Shown: piece by piece, positions 1-6,263 of the stretch | How positions within the stretch are numbered: position 1 is the first letter of the stretch | How the letters are laid out: every line of letters starts with the position of its first letter | Source of the DNA: a virus | Reading direction: 5' to 3' (one strand) | IMG/VR virus record: IMGVR_UViG_3300000956_000125 | Location: 1-37,553 of that record | Length of the DNA: 37,553 nt | Program-made: the position numbers and the translations under genes | Notes under the pieces: generated by a model | What the model was told of the DNA's origin: nothing | Databases searched by the model: none | Seen by the model: only the letters and a program-made list of their open reading frames with translations

Positions 1-228
1 ATGGAGCACGCACCGTTTACGCCGTTCATCGTCCTGTCCCGACTCTCGGACACGGACGCGCAAGCCGTCATCAAAGACGGAGCCAGCGCGTTTATAGACA
101 AGCGTATCGGCCCGATGGCCGATGACTTGTATAAGCGCATTGAGCTCGAACGCGAACGGCTGAGACACCAGCAGGCCGGCGCGGAGTCTATGGCGAAAAT
201 TCAGGCGATGGCGAAGCGGGGGAAGTAA
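1..228 (+). CDS. Hypothetical protein, possibly 5'-truncated
   Basis: The frame is open from the first base of the window, so the ATG at position 1 may be internal and the gene may begin upstream. The 75 visible residues are hydrophilic, with a charged, probably helical C-terminal half (residues 45-75, rich in E, R, K and Q). There is no recognisable domain. It ends two bases before a strong hairpin terminator, so it is probably the last gene of a rightward operon. Function unknown. Confidence 0.5.
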   Translation: MEHAPFTPFIVLSRLSDTDAQAVIKDGASAFIDKRIGPMADDLYKRIELERERLRHQQAGAESMAKIQAMAKRGK

Positions 229-229
229 A

Positions 230-253
230 AAGTCCCGCGCTGAGGCGGGACTT
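230..253. terminator. Bidirectional intrinsic terminator
   Basis: A perfect stem, AAGTCCCGC (230-238) with GCGGGACTT (245-253), encloses a 6-nt loop. On the minus strand it is followed by a run of five T, so it is a good terminator for the leftward operon ending at 257. On the plus strand the trailing sequence (TATAT) is weaker. It sits between two convergent genes. Confidence 0.8.
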
Positions 254-256
254 ATA

Positions 257-592
257 TCAATCGCTCTGTCTTGAGTATATGTAACTGACCTTTACACCCA
301 AGCACTCGTAGCCTTTTGACGAAAGATGGTTACGCGCTTCGGATTCGGTTGAGAACTTGTCATCAAGGGCGTAGTAATGCGTACCAGGACTCCACTTATA
401 AATCCAATCTACGGGTTTTGCTTGTTGCCAATCGCGTAATAGTTTCTCGGCCTTTGTCCTGTCAAGACGCATCAGGCAGGAGTCAATAATGTACTCCTGA
501 ACATTAGTCAAGGACACGCGCAAACCTTTTTCCTGCATTTGCATGATGAAAATTCGCTTGCGAATCTCAAAAGGCAGTGGTTCCAACATCAT
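257..592 (-). CDS. Hypothetical protein, 111 aa
   Basis: Last gene of the leftward operon. The frame is open to 613, but the ATG at 592 overlaps the upstream stop codon by one base (TAATG) and fits the coupled layout of this operon, so I place the start there. The C-terminal part (about residues 63-105) is rich in aromatic residues (WIYKWSPGTHYYALDD), resembling a small alpha/beta domain. No family recognised. Confidence 0.6.
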   Translation of the reverse strand: MMLEPLPFEIRKRIFIMQMQEKGLRVSLTNVQEYIIDSCLMRLDRTKAEKLLRDWQQAKPVDWIYKWSPGTHYYALDDKFSTESEARNHLSSKGYECLGVKVSYIYSRQSD

Positions 593-822
593 TACATCCA
601 GTACGCATCGCAAACGGCATCCGCAAAACGCTTATCAATTCTTTCAATGGCGCGGATGGACTTTGCGACTCTTAGTTCGGATGCTCGGAGTTGATGTCTG
701 GTAGGCGATGGTGCAAGCCCGCGTTTTTCGTAAGCCGATTTTATTTCGTCGCGTGCGACCAGAGAATTGATATAGCGTGTCCAGAGATTTTCCCACTCTT
801 CGCTTTCTGATTTCTGTTTCAC
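592..822 (-). CDS. Hypothetical helical protein, 76 aa
   Basis: Charged and probably all-helical, with alternating K/R/E and a tryptophan-rich N terminus (EEWENLWTRY). Its ATG overlaps the stop of the upstream HNH gene by 4 bases (ATGA), so translation is probably coupled. No family recognised. Confidence 0.6.
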   Translation of the reverse strand: MKQKSESEEWENLWTRYINSLVARDEIKSAYEKRGLAPSPTRHQLRASELRVAKSIRAIERIDKRFADAVCDAYWM

Positions 823-1220
823 TCTCTCATCTCCTTCTCCCCCAACTCAATCAACCACTCGATACAAACCGCTTCAGACTCTCCACGTCGCTTTCTAAGC
901 GTAGTCAGGCGGCGCATGTAGTCAGTCGTTAGTCTGCCGGTGAGACGCGCGGTATGTCCTTTGTGCATGTGGCACGAGACGCACACCATAATGAGTCTGT
1001 CGCTGTTGTAGTCTTCGTGATGGCCGTCCAGTTTGTTGGACGGCTTGCCGCATTTCTGACACTTACCGTTAGCGGCAATACGGAGTTTTTCAAGTTCTGA
1101 CTTTGGGATGGTAACAAGCTGCTGGGCGCGTTGTTTTGTCACTCCCATTTTCTCACCGATTTGGGAGTAGGATAATCCTTCGCGCTTTAGCTTCCGGGCT
1201 TGTTCGCGTCTTTCATTCAT
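819..1220 (-). CDS. HNH-type endonuclease with N-terminal helix-turn-helix
   Basis: Residues 14-37 (GLSYSQIGEKMGVTKQRAQQ) look like a helix-turn-helix of the sigma70 region 4 type. A zinc-binding HNH module follows, with CQKC near residue 54, the DGHHEDY core near residues 65-71, and CVSCH near residues 79-83. HNH proteins of this layout are usually free-standing phage nicking or homing nucleases that recognise sites through the helix-turn-helix. The last histidine of the core is less clear than in standard members (KGH follows). The start overlaps the upstream ribbon-helix-helix gene by 8 bases. Confidence 0.75.
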   Translation of the reverse strand: MNERREQARKLKREGLSYSQIGEKMGVTKQRAQQLVTIPKSELEKLRIAANGKCQKCGKPSNKLDGHHEDYNSDRLIMVCVSCHMHKGHTARLTGRLTTDYMRRLTTLRKRRGESEAVCIEWLIELGEKEMRE

Positions 1221-1392
1221 TTTTACAATTCTCCTTGTGAAACTCCACGGCCACGCGAATCCCCCTTGAGTAGTTTCGCTTCCCCAAATTTTTCAGGTAT
1301 AGGAAAACGTCTTCGGGGATGGTAGCTGTTTTCCTGACCGTCTTGACTGCGCTGAGTTTGGGGCGGCCCTGTGTTCTTTTAGGTTTTGGCAT
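1213..1392 (-). CDS. Ribbon-helix-helix (CopG-like) DNA-binding protein, 59 aa
   Basis: The frame is open to 1452, but the ATG at 1392 gives a protein starting MPKPKRTQGRPKLSAVKTV and only a short overlap with the upstream gene. A basic arm precedes a beta-strand (VRKTATIPED) and two helices (VFLYLKNLG and YSRGIRVAVEFH), the ribbon-helix-helix pattern of small repressors. It may regulate this operon or the divergent promoters. Assigned by pattern only. Confidence 0.6.
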   Translation of the reverse strand: MPKPKRTQGRPKLSAVKTVRKTATIPEDVFLYLKNLGKRNYSRGIRVAVEFHKENCKNE

Positions 1393-1627
1393 AACCAATC
1401 TCCAGGTTTTGTAGATGCTGATCCCACTCTTGGCCTTGTTCGCGGTTGGCACTCCACGGCCAAGAGTAAGTTTCCATCAGCGCGTTTTGTTCAGCGTCTA
1501 ATTTCTCGTACTCACTCCAATCACCCGACTCTTTAGCGGTCATCGCCGCGAGAAAAATGTACGCCTGGTTGGTACACATGCGCGAGAATATTTTTACCGG
1601 CATGGAACGGCTTTGTTTATATGTCAC
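1379..1627 (-). CDS. Hypothetical protein, 82 aa (GTG start)
   Basis: The GTG at 1627 overlaps the upstream TAG by one base, giving a coupled start; an ATG eight codons in is an alternative. The C-terminal half is acidic and tryptophan-rich (SWPWSANREQGQEWDQH). No family recognised. Confidence 0.5.
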   Translation of the reverse strand: MTYKQSRSMPVKIFSRMCTNQAYIFLAAMTAKESGDWSEYEKLDAEQNALMETYSWPWSANREQGQEWDQHLQNLEIGYAKT

Positions 1628-1794
1628 TAGAAAGAAATGTGGGAATTTCTTCTCACATACACCTTTCCGGGTTTGCCAAGACGTTTTATCTCAATCACTA
1701 TATCGCGTACTTCAATCTTGACGATCTTTCCGTAATTATCCTTACGCCCACCGGCAATAACAGTCTTCTTTTCAGTATCCTTGATTGTGTACAT
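1627..1794 (-). CDS. Hypothetical small protein, 55 aa; first gene of leftward operon
   Basis: I chose the ATG at 1794 over the longer frame (to 1839) because a good SD (AGGAGAG) lies just upstream, and because the longer version would start inside the promoter -10 region. It is beta-rich and basic (KIVKIEVRDIVIEIKRL), possibly a small OB or SH3-like barrel. It is the first gene after the promoter at 1830-1859. Confidence 0.65.
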   Translation of the reverse strand: MYTIKDTEKKTVIAGGRKDNYGKIVKIEVRDIVIEIKRLGKPGKVYVRRNSHISF

Positions 1795-1829
1795 GGGTGT
1801 CTCTCCTGTTTGTTTACTATCCTGCCATA

Positions 1830-1859
1830 ATAATATCATACTAAAACATTGCTTGTCAA
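1830..1859 (-). promoter_or_regulatory. Sigma70-like promoter of the leftward 1794-257 operon
   Basis: On the minus strand, TTGACA (1859-1854) is followed after 18 bp by TATTAT (1835-1830), about 35 bp before the first ATG. The -35 is perfect and the -10 matches 5 of 6. Confidence 0.7.
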
Positions 1860-1872
1860 CTAGGACTTTAGT

Positions 1873-1901
1873 TTCCCGCTACGCCCGACTGGTTGTATAA
1901 T
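1873..1901 (+). promoter_or_regulatory. Possible promoter of the rightward 1945-2900 genes
   Basis: A perfect TATAAT at 1896-1901 lies 44 bp before the TTG start at 1945. No good -35 is visible at 17-18 bp (TTCCCG), so the call rests on the -10 and on the divergent position opposite the promoter at 1830-1859. Confidence 0.4.
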
Positions 1902-1944
1902 CCGACCGTTGCTCTACCCGACTCATCCACTATAGGAGAATCGC

Positions 1945-2322
1945 TTGGGAACAATCGGAGTCGGAATGCCGCAAACCATCCTCCTGAATCACTTCGGGCG
2001 ACTCATCTACGATGCCTTTGGCGAGTACCCGTATCTGGTCGGATCGGCCACGCAATCAAAGCAATGGCGCGACGTAGATGTGCGCGTGATTTTGTCCGAT
2101 GAAGACTACGCGCGGATCGTTGGCAGCTTAGAGAGTCCGCCAATTCTAAATAAGCGCTGGTCTGCGCTCTGCCTAGCGTTCTCGGTCTTGGGAAAGGAGA
2201 TGACCGGCCTACCGATTGATTTTCAGATTGACCAACAAACCGACGCCAACGAAAAATACAAAGGGGATCGTCACTCGCTGATTTTGTATGGGGATATTCA
2301 ACTCAAAGGAGATTCAACATGA
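1945..2322 (+). CDS. Predicted nucleotidyltransferase-fold protein
   Basis: The TTG at 1945 has an ideal SD (TAGGAGAA, 6-nt spacing), so I accept it as the start. Around residues 33-50 the protein has GSATQSKQWRDVDVRVILSD. This resembles the nucleotidyltransferase signature, in which GS is followed by a D-x-D pair that binds metal (here DVD). The domain is minimal, about 125 aa. Similar stand-alone proteins are common in phages; the substrate is unknown. It overlaps the next gene by 4 bases (ATGA). Confidence 0.6.
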   Translation: MGTIGVGMPQTILLNHFGRLIYDAFGEYPYLVGSATQSKQWRDVDVRVILSDEDYARIVGSLESPPILNKRWSALCLAFSVLGKEMTGLPIDFQIDQQTDANEKYKGDRHSLILYGDIQLKGDST

Positions 2323-2900
2323 CCCGCATCAAACCTTCGCCTATCTCATTCTCGCTCTTGTTTCTCATCGCTCTATTTCTCGGCATCTCGGCCCGGCTCC
2401 CGATGCCCGCGCACGCGCAGGACTTCGGCCCCACCCCAACCGTTACACCAACTGAGACCCCTGGCCCCACCGCCGAACCCGTCACACAGGAGCAATCGGA
2501 TACCGTCACCGGCAACGCCGAAGACGCGCCGATTGACATCCCCGCCGCGCTTACGATTGTTGTCTCACTCATCGTACTCTTTTCGTCACTCCCTGGCGTC
2601 GCGTTTTTTCAATCGGCGCTGGTAAATATTGGTAAGGCGTTAGGTGTCGTCACCGACGGCAACGCACCACGAGCGTTTGCGCTGTTGTCGCTGGTGCTGT
2701 TCGGTGTTCTAGTCTATTTCCAGTTAGGCCAGCACGCGGTTGATCTCAAAGCGCTTGACTCCGTTCTCGGCCAGATCGGCCAAGTGGCCGCGTTCGTCGG
2801 TGCGCTCGTTGTCAGTCTCATCATCGGCCCGCAGACGCACGACGCGCTCAAGGCGCTCAATCTTCCCGGCGTGAGCACGTCGCACAGTAACACTCGCTAG
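2319..2900 (+). CDS. Signal-peptide membrane protein with TP-rich spacer (holin-like size)
   Basis: The N terminus is a clear signal sequence or first membrane segment (about residues 9-27) ending at an AHA-QD cleavage site. A threonine/proline spacer follows (PTPTVTPTETPGPT). Three hydrophobic segments come next, at about residues 74-98, 118-138 and 151-168. It has a good SD (AAAGGAG), couples to the upstream gene and is followed by a terminator. A holin or an envelope protein would fit, but there is no specific homology. TP-rich linkers of this type are frequent in Chloroflexota secreted proteins. Confidence 0.65.
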   Translation: MTRIKPSPISFSLLFLIALFLGISARLPMPAHAQDFGPTPTVTPTETPGPTAEPVTQEQSDTVTGNAEDAPIDIPAALTIVVSLIVLFSSLPGVAFFQSALVNIGKALGVVTDGNAPRAFALLSLVLFGVLVYFQLGQHAVDLKALDSVLGQIGQVAAFVGALVVSLIIGPQTHDALKALNLPGVSTSHSNTR

Positions 2901-2927
2901 ACGACTCCATAACTGACTCCAGAATCA

Positions 2928-2961
2928 AACAGGCCCCCGGACATCCTAACGGGGGCCTGTT
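2928..2961. terminator. Bidirectional intrinsic terminator
   Basis: A 12-bp stem (2928-2939 with 2950-2961; core CAGGCCCCCG/CGGGGGCCTG) has a 10-nt loop. It lies between convergent genes ending at 2900 and 2995. T-runs are short on both strands (GTTG on plus, GTTTGATT on minus). Confidence 0.75.
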
Positions 2962-2994
2962 GCATCAGTGGATTGTGCTGCTGGTTGGCGGTGG

Positions 2995-3222
2995 CTAGGC
3001 TCCTTTCTCGGCGGTGCAAATATTTCTGAACCAGTCATCCTCGCCAGTCCACGTTACCATATCTGCCACGACCGCGTTGGAAAACTCGCGCGCGCCTTCG
3101 TCTTCCAAGAAATTGAATAACTCATCGGCGGACGCTGGCTTGAATCCATTGTTTTTCAGGATTCCCCGGATGACCTTCTGGATTCGGTATTCAAATTTTT
3201 CTTCTGCGGTTCCGGTCGTCAT
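2995..3222 (-). CDS. Hypothetical protein, 75 aa
   Basis: Good SD (AAGGA) about 9 nt before the ATG. Acidic and helical (ADELFNFLEDEGAREFSN), with tryptophan and aromatic residues near the end. Last gene of the leftward operon starting at 6134. No family recognised. Confidence 0.6.
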   Translation of the reverse strand: MTTGTAEEKFEYRIQKVIRGILKNNGFKPASADELFNFLEDEGAREFSNAVVADMVTWTGEDDWFRNICTAEKGA

Positions 3223-3227
3223 GCTGA

Positions 3228-3425
3228 TTATCCTTTCTTGATTGACTTCATCTTGTCAAATAGTTTGCGCGTCGCACGTTCGATCTCTACGCGACTATGA
3301 CCAGCGACTATAAGCCGAGAGACTCTATACTCGGCATCGGTCAATGGAATGTAATCAAGGTCGTCAATCTTGGCCGTGGAGCTATGAAATGATCCGTCCG
3401 AGAGCCGCAGGTAATAGTAGTCCAT
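3228..3425 (-). CDS. Hypothetical protein, 65 aa
   Basis: The frame is open to 3530, but the ATG at 3425 has an SD (AAAGGAC) at good spacing and avoids a long overlap with the neighbouring gene. It starts MDYYYLRLSDGSFHSS, a probable beta-hairpin, then a basic helical tail. No family recognised. Confidence 0.6.
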   Translation of the reverse strand: MDYYYLRLSDGSFHSSTAKIDDLDYIPLTDAEYRVSRLIVAGHSRVEIERATRKLFDKMKSIKKG

Positions 3426-3463
3426 TCTTGAGTCCTTTCTTGGTCGCCTATCGTTATTGTCTG

Positions 3464-3673
3464 CTATCGCTGGTTGATTTGCTTTTTCTTTTTCGGTGTT
3501 TTGTTTTCGTCTCCAGAACTTAGCACCCATTCTAGAACAGCCACCTTGTTTTCAAGAGCCACTTGAACTAGAGCCAGTGGCGCATTAATAGAAACGTCGG
3601 CGGGTGGATAACCAAGGCGCTCGTCCGATTTTAGACGATCAAGTACCTGCCTGATCTCATCTTCTGATTTCAT
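3464..3673 (-). CDS. Hypothetical helical protein, 69 aa
   Basis: A GGGGAG SD lies about 9 nt before the ATG, inside the end of the tiny membrane gene upstream. It is helical (EIRQVLDRLKSDERLG, LALVQVALENKVAVLEWVL) with a lysine-rich tail (KTPKKKKQ). No family recognised. Confidence 0.6.
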   Translation of the reverse strand: MKSEDEIRQVLDRLKSDERLGYPPADVSINAPLALVQVALENKVAVLEWVLSSGDENKTPKKKKQINQR

Positions 3674-3676
3674 ATT

Positions 3677-3781
3677 TTATCTCCCCGCCACTTCCAGCAC
3701 CATCCCCGCCGCGTACACGCCGAACGGTAACGCGAAGGCGGCGACGATCATAGCGATGATGGCGATTTGGCTCTTGGTCAT
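3677..3781 (-). CDS. Tiny single-pass membrane protein, 34 aa
   Basis: A short frame fills the gap between two leftward genes. Its ATG (3781-3779) overlaps the upstream stop in ATGA style, and its stop lies 3 bases before the next ATG. It starts MTKSQIAIIAMIVAAFALPF and is almost wholly hydrophobic after four residues, so it should form one membrane helix. Function unknown. Confidence 0.5.
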   Translation of the reverse strand: MTKSQIAIIAMIVAAFALPFGVYAAGMVLEVAGR

Positions 3782-4158
3782 TTCTGGCACACAACGCAGT
3801 GCCGCTTCCCGGATTGTAAATACACAAACGTGGTTGAGCCGCAGGCGCATGGCGTCTCTGGATTGATGGCCGGCGCGGCCTCCTGTGGCTGGAGCGCTTC
3901 GCGGGCAATATTCATGCAGGACTCAAGGGACGTTGCGTCAATTTCAATCGTCCTAAGTGCTTCTCGTAGCCGCTCAATCTCGGCGGCTTGGGCGTAAACT
4001 TCGGCGCGTTTTGTTTCCGCTTCCTGACACAATCCAGAAATGATAGCGTCGCGCTCGTCCAGCAACTCAACCACATCGCCGGTGTAGGCATTGAGCTTAT
4101 GGAGAGCATCGGAGTGCGCCTCGCGCCGCATGTGTTGTTCTAGAGTCTCGCTCATCAT
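3778..4158 (-). CDS. Coiled-coil protein with C-terminal zinc ribbon, 126 aa
   Basis: The N-terminal 80 residues are a charged helix or coiled coil (ETKRAEVYAQAAEIERLREA). The C terminus has a CACG and CVVC pair about 17 residues apart (residues 108-125), the layout of a zinc ribbon. It overlaps the upstream gene by ATGA; a second ATG directly follows the first. No family recognised. Confidence 0.6.
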   Translation of the reverse strand: MMSETLEQHMRREAHSDALHKLNAYTGDVVELLDERDAIISGLCQEAETKRAEVYAQAAEIERLREALRTIEIDATSLESCMNIAREALQPQEAAPAINPETPCACGSTTFVYLQSGKRHCVVCQK

Positions 4159-4496
4159 TCACCTTTTGCTTTCTTGAGCACAGCAGCGGTAATATTTAGG
4201 CACGCATTCGCGGCGTCGTAAGGATCGCGGGCATTTGATAAAACGTCTCCTATTTTCTCAAGCGCCGACGTGAGTTCCGCGATGGTCTGCCGATCGTCTC
4301 CATAGGCGTTGCAGGCCGTGACGATAAACTCGGCGTTTGATAAAGCTATCTCCGGTTCGATAACATCTGCCGCATGTATTCGGCAAAAAGTCTCGGCAAT
4401 GACGCCCGGTATACCGTCTGCCAGAATTCCACAATCCTGCTCATATCCTGGCCGTGGCCTAACAATTTTCCACGGCGTCGGCGTGTGCTTGCTCAT
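4155..4496 (-). CDS. Phage protein of the 'HTPTPW' family, function unknown
   Basis: It starts MSKHTPTPWKIVRP and later has ALSNAEFIVTACNAYGDD. This combination (an HTPxPW start, then an ANAxFIVxACN helix) marks a very common phage and prophage family of unknown function. At 113 aa the length is normal. It overlaps both neighbours by a few bases. Confidence 0.65.
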   Translation of the reverse strand: MSKHTPTPWKIVRPRPGYEQDCGILADGIPGVIAETFCRIHAADVIEPEIALSNAEFIVTACNAYGDDRQTIAELTSALEKIGDVLSNARDPYDAANACLNITAAVLKKAKGE

Positions 4497-4621
4497 CGCT
4501 TCAAAAATCCTTTCCGCTTCTGGCGACCGTCCGCGTAGCGCTTGGTATAGATGCGCCGATGCTTAGGACGCAATGGTAGTTTGTCGAGCCAGCCGAATAA
4601 AGACGAACGCTTGATAATCAT
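4493..4621 (-). CDS. Tiny basic protein, 42 aa
   Basis: A short frame runs exactly from the stop of the upstream gene (1-base overlap, TGATG) to the start of the next (ATGA). Its sequence is strongly basic (KLPLRPKHRRIYTKRY). Because it fills the gap with coupling on both sides, it is probably translated. Function unknown. Confidence 0.5.
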   Translation of the reverse strand: MIIKRSSLFGWLDKLPLRPKHRRIYTKRYADGRQKRKGFLKR

Positions 4622-4806
4622 CACCGCACCGCCTGACTCAGCCACATAATGAGCATGGCAACCGGATAGCCGAACATCAGGATAAGCACAGCGATAACCG
4701 TTGCGACCATCTTGGCGTTACTGCGCCGCAGGATTGATCGGCTTCGGCGAAGTTGATCGTCTACGATGACAGGGATAGGTGGGTAGTGTCTGGGCGTGGT
4801 TCGCAT
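4621..4806 (-). CDS. Small C-terminally anchored membrane protein, 61 aa
   Basis: The ATG at 4806 has an SD (AAGGA, 8-nt spacing) and is preferred to the ATG at 4824. The N-terminal half is basic (RRSRSILRRSNAK). A membrane helix follows at about residues 34-56 (VATVIAVLILMFGYPVAMLI). Function unknown. Confidence 0.6.
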   Translation of the reverse strand: MRTTPRHYPPIPVIVDDQLRRSRSILRRSNAKMVATVIAVLILMFGYPVAMLIMWLSQAVR

Positions 4807-4807
4807 G

Positions 4808-4876
4808 TTAGGAATCCTTCTCAACGTGCTTGCCTAGCATCGGGTCAGGCGGCCACATTCCCGCCAGAATCATCAT
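4808..4876 (-). CDS. Possible 22-aa leader peptide
   Basis: A short frame (MMILAGMWPPDPMLGKHVEK...) ends 1 base before the ATG at 4806 and contains that gene's SD. It would explain the gap between 4806 and 4922, but it has no clear SD of its own. Confidence 0.3.
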   Translation of the reverse strand: MMILAGMWPPDPMLGKHVEKDS

Positions 4877-4921
4877 CGGAACGGCTTCTATCTCTAGAAG
4901 GCGCGGCGTTCGTCCTTCGCC

Positions 4922-5236
4922 TCACACGCACCCGCATGAGCCGCAGTAAAAAACGGTGTCGGGGTCTTCGGTGACATTGATGTCACCGTGGCAGTTGGGA
5001 CACAGGCCGGCCAACTCCGCGAGCGGTTCGTTTGTGTACGTCTTTCCGGTTTCGGGATCAATGTCTCCATCAGAGATGGAGTTTTCCAACTCGGCTGATA
5101 GGTAACACGACTTGCAGAGTTGCACTCCAGCGCCCCCTTCGCCGGTGTCGCGTGTTTTCTTGCCACAGTCCAGGCAATTATAGAATCCGGAACCTTGACG
5201 TGCCCTGTTAAATTTTGGAGTGTATTTTGTTTGCAT
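4922..5236 (-). CDS. Multi-zinc-ribbon protein, 104 aa
   Basis: Four cysteine pairs are visible: CLDC (about residue 21), CKSC (about 41), CPNC (about 79) and CGSCGC at the end. Together they suggest two zinc ribbons joined by an acidic linker. A strong SD (AAGGAGAG) precedes the ATG. Such proteins often bind nucleic acid or modify host transcription, but no family is recognised. Confidence 0.65.
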   Translation of the reverse strand: MQTKYTPKFNRARQGSGFYNCLDCGKKTRDTGEGGAGVQLCKSCYLSAELENSISDGDIDPETGKTYTNEPLAELAGLCPNCHGDINVTEDPDTVFYCGSCGCV

Positions 5237-5267
5237 GGCCGTTCTCTCCTTGATGACCCTTCCCTGC

Positions 5268-5438
5268 CTATGACTGATTCTGATTTACAGCCTTTGTCGT
5301 CGGATTGACCTGTTTGACGACACGTCCGGAGCCCGTCTCAATCATCCATTGGCTACGGCGTAGGTCGCCGGTTGTAGTCAGCGGCGCGGGTTTACGGACG
5401 AGCTTGCTATTTTTGAGTGTGGGCGTTGGGTCTTTCAT
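5268..5438 (-). CDS. Hypothetical basic protein, 56 aa
   Basis: A short frame with a good SD (GGAGAG, about 7 nt before the ATG) fills the space between neighbours. It starts MKDPTPTLKNSKLVRKPAPL, then has LRRSQWMIETGSGRVVKQ. Basic, T- and P-rich, no membrane segment. Function unknown. Confidence 0.55.
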   Translation of the reverse strand: MKDPTPTLKNSKLVRKPAPLTTTGDLRRSQWMIETGSGRVVKQVNPTTKAVNQNQS

Positions 5439-5471
5439 GGCTATTCTCTCCAGTCCGGGATTGGCCCGGTG

Positions 5472-5762
5472 TTAGAACGTGCAAGTCCACGAGCAGGACT
5501 CGCCTTCGATTTTGTACGTCCCGTCATCATTCGCGCTGAGTTTGAAATGCTTGTTAGCGCGGCAAGCGGCCACTACCATTTTAACCGTAGTGTTGAGATG
5601 GGGATCGCCGCCGCCGATGACCGTGGCGGTTTGGATGTTATTTAGGATGTGCTCGAACCGCCTTGAGTTGCGCTTGACGACGGTTGATTTAGTTTTACTA
5701 ACCACCACATCAACGCCGTTTTCGGTTCGGTATTCGTGTCTTAGTGCGATTGGCTTTGTCAT
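5472..5762 (-). CDS. Hypothetical protein, 96 aa
   Basis: Two start codons lie close together. The ATG at 5768 overlaps the upstream stop but sits only 3 nt from the SD (GGGAG); the ATG at 5762 has normal spacing, so I use it. The body is alpha/beta with one glycine-rich turn (ATVIGGGDPHLN) and ends in a cysteine pair (SCSWTCTF). No family recognised. Confidence 0.55.
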   Translation of the reverse strand: MTKPIALRHEYRTENGVDVVVSKTKSTVVKRNSRRFEHILNNIQTATVIGGGDPHLNTTVKMVVAACRANKHFKLSANDDGTYKIEGESCSWTCTF

Positions 5763-5764
5763 CT

Positions 5765-5986
5765 TCATTCTCTCCCGTTTTGTCCGGTGTCGTCGTACAT
5801 TTGCTTGTAGCACTCGTAGCAAAGTTCTGGTGAGTGCTTTGTTATTGAAATGTTGTTACCATCAACGTAAGAGTACAAGTGCTTGAGACAGAAACTCTTT
5901 CGGCACTTCGCGCAACGGCTCAGCTTTCTAAAGCCTGGCCGTGTGCCACAGTGATTACATGCGGCGCACAGAATTCTTCCTGACAT
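5765..5986 (-). CDS. Small zinc-binding protein, 73 aa
   Basis: Cysteine and histidine pairs are spaced as in zinc fingers: CAACNHC (residues 7-13), CAKC (25-28), CLKH (33-36) and CYEC (56-59). The pattern resembles a cross-brace (FYVE or B-box-like) fold that could bind two zinc ions. SD AGGAA precedes the ATG. Its end overlaps the next gene's start region. Function unknown. Confidence 0.6.
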   Translation of the reverse strand: MSGRILCAACNHCGTRPGFRKLSRCAKCRKSFCLKHLYSYVDGNNISITKHSPELCYECYKQMYDDTGQNGRE

Positions 5987-6134
5987 TCTTGTTATTCCTG
6001 GTTAGATTTGCGCCGTACAATTGAGACATATAGACGAAGAAAACAAGGTGAGAGTCTTCGTTTATATTGACACCTTTGATTTCTTTTGTCTCACCATGCA
6101 ACTGACCTGCTAACTGACTGATTATTTTTTCCAT
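5955..6134 (-). CDS. Hypothetical protein, 59 aa; first gene of the large leftward operon
   Basis: This is the first frame after the leftward promoter at 6173-6202. It has an SD (GGAGAG) 5 nt before the ATG. It starts MEKIISQLAGQLHGETKEIK and continues with a beta segment (HLVFFVYMSQLYG). It overlaps the next gene by 32 bases; the true stop is TAA at 5957-5955. Function unknown. Confidence 0.5.
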   Translation of the reverse strand: MEKIISQLAGQLHGETKEIKGVNINEDSHLVFFVYMSQLYGANLTRNNKNVRKNSVRRM

Positions 6135-6172
6135 CTCATCTCTCCGCTCCCCTTAGTTTTTCTTACGGTTCA

Positions 6173-6202
6173 AATATACAACAATATGCACAAATTAGTC
6201 AA
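6173..6202 (-). promoter_or_regulatory. Leftward promoter of the 6134-2995 operon
   Basis: On the minus strand, TTGACT (6202-6197), an 18-bp spacer, then TATATT (6178-6173; 5 of 6 to consensus), about 40 bp before the first ATG. The -35 and spacer coincide with the left arm of a perfect 22-bp inverted repeat, mirroring the rightward promoter. Confidence 0.7.
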
Positions 6203-6249
6203 GGGGCAAACCTAGTACATTTGGGTATTGACTAATTTGTGCATATTGT
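6181..6249. repeat. Perfect 22-bp inverted repeat (likely operator pair)
   Basis: The arms are 6181-6202 and 6228-6249 (TTGACTAATTTGTGCATATT plus two bases, and its complement), separated by 25 bp. No mismatch occurs in 22 bp. Each arm is the -35 element and most of the spacer of a promoter firing outward. The spacing suggests a regulator binding both arms, or simply shared promoter recognition. No other copy was noticed in the window. Confidence 0.85.
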
Positions 6250-6257
6250 GTTACTAT
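6228..6257 (+). promoter_or_regulatory. Rightward early promoter
   Basis: TTGACT (6228-6233), an 18-bp spacer, then TACTAT (6252-6257; 4 of 6). The -10 is weaker than the leftward one, though -35 and spacer are identical by symmetry. It would start the rightward operon with an untranslated leader of about 260 nt. Confidence 0.65.
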
Positions 6258-6263
6258 CGTTTT

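Noticed and set aside
3657-3908. 83-codon frame on the minus strand
   Set aside because: Arginine-rich shadow of the zinc-ribbon gene (3778-4158) and the tiny membrane gene (3677-3781), which have better starts and coupling.
5479-5886. 135-codon plus-strand frame
   Set aside because: Antisense to two genes with SD sites (5472-5762 and 5765-5986); no SD and cysteine/leucine-rich by complement.
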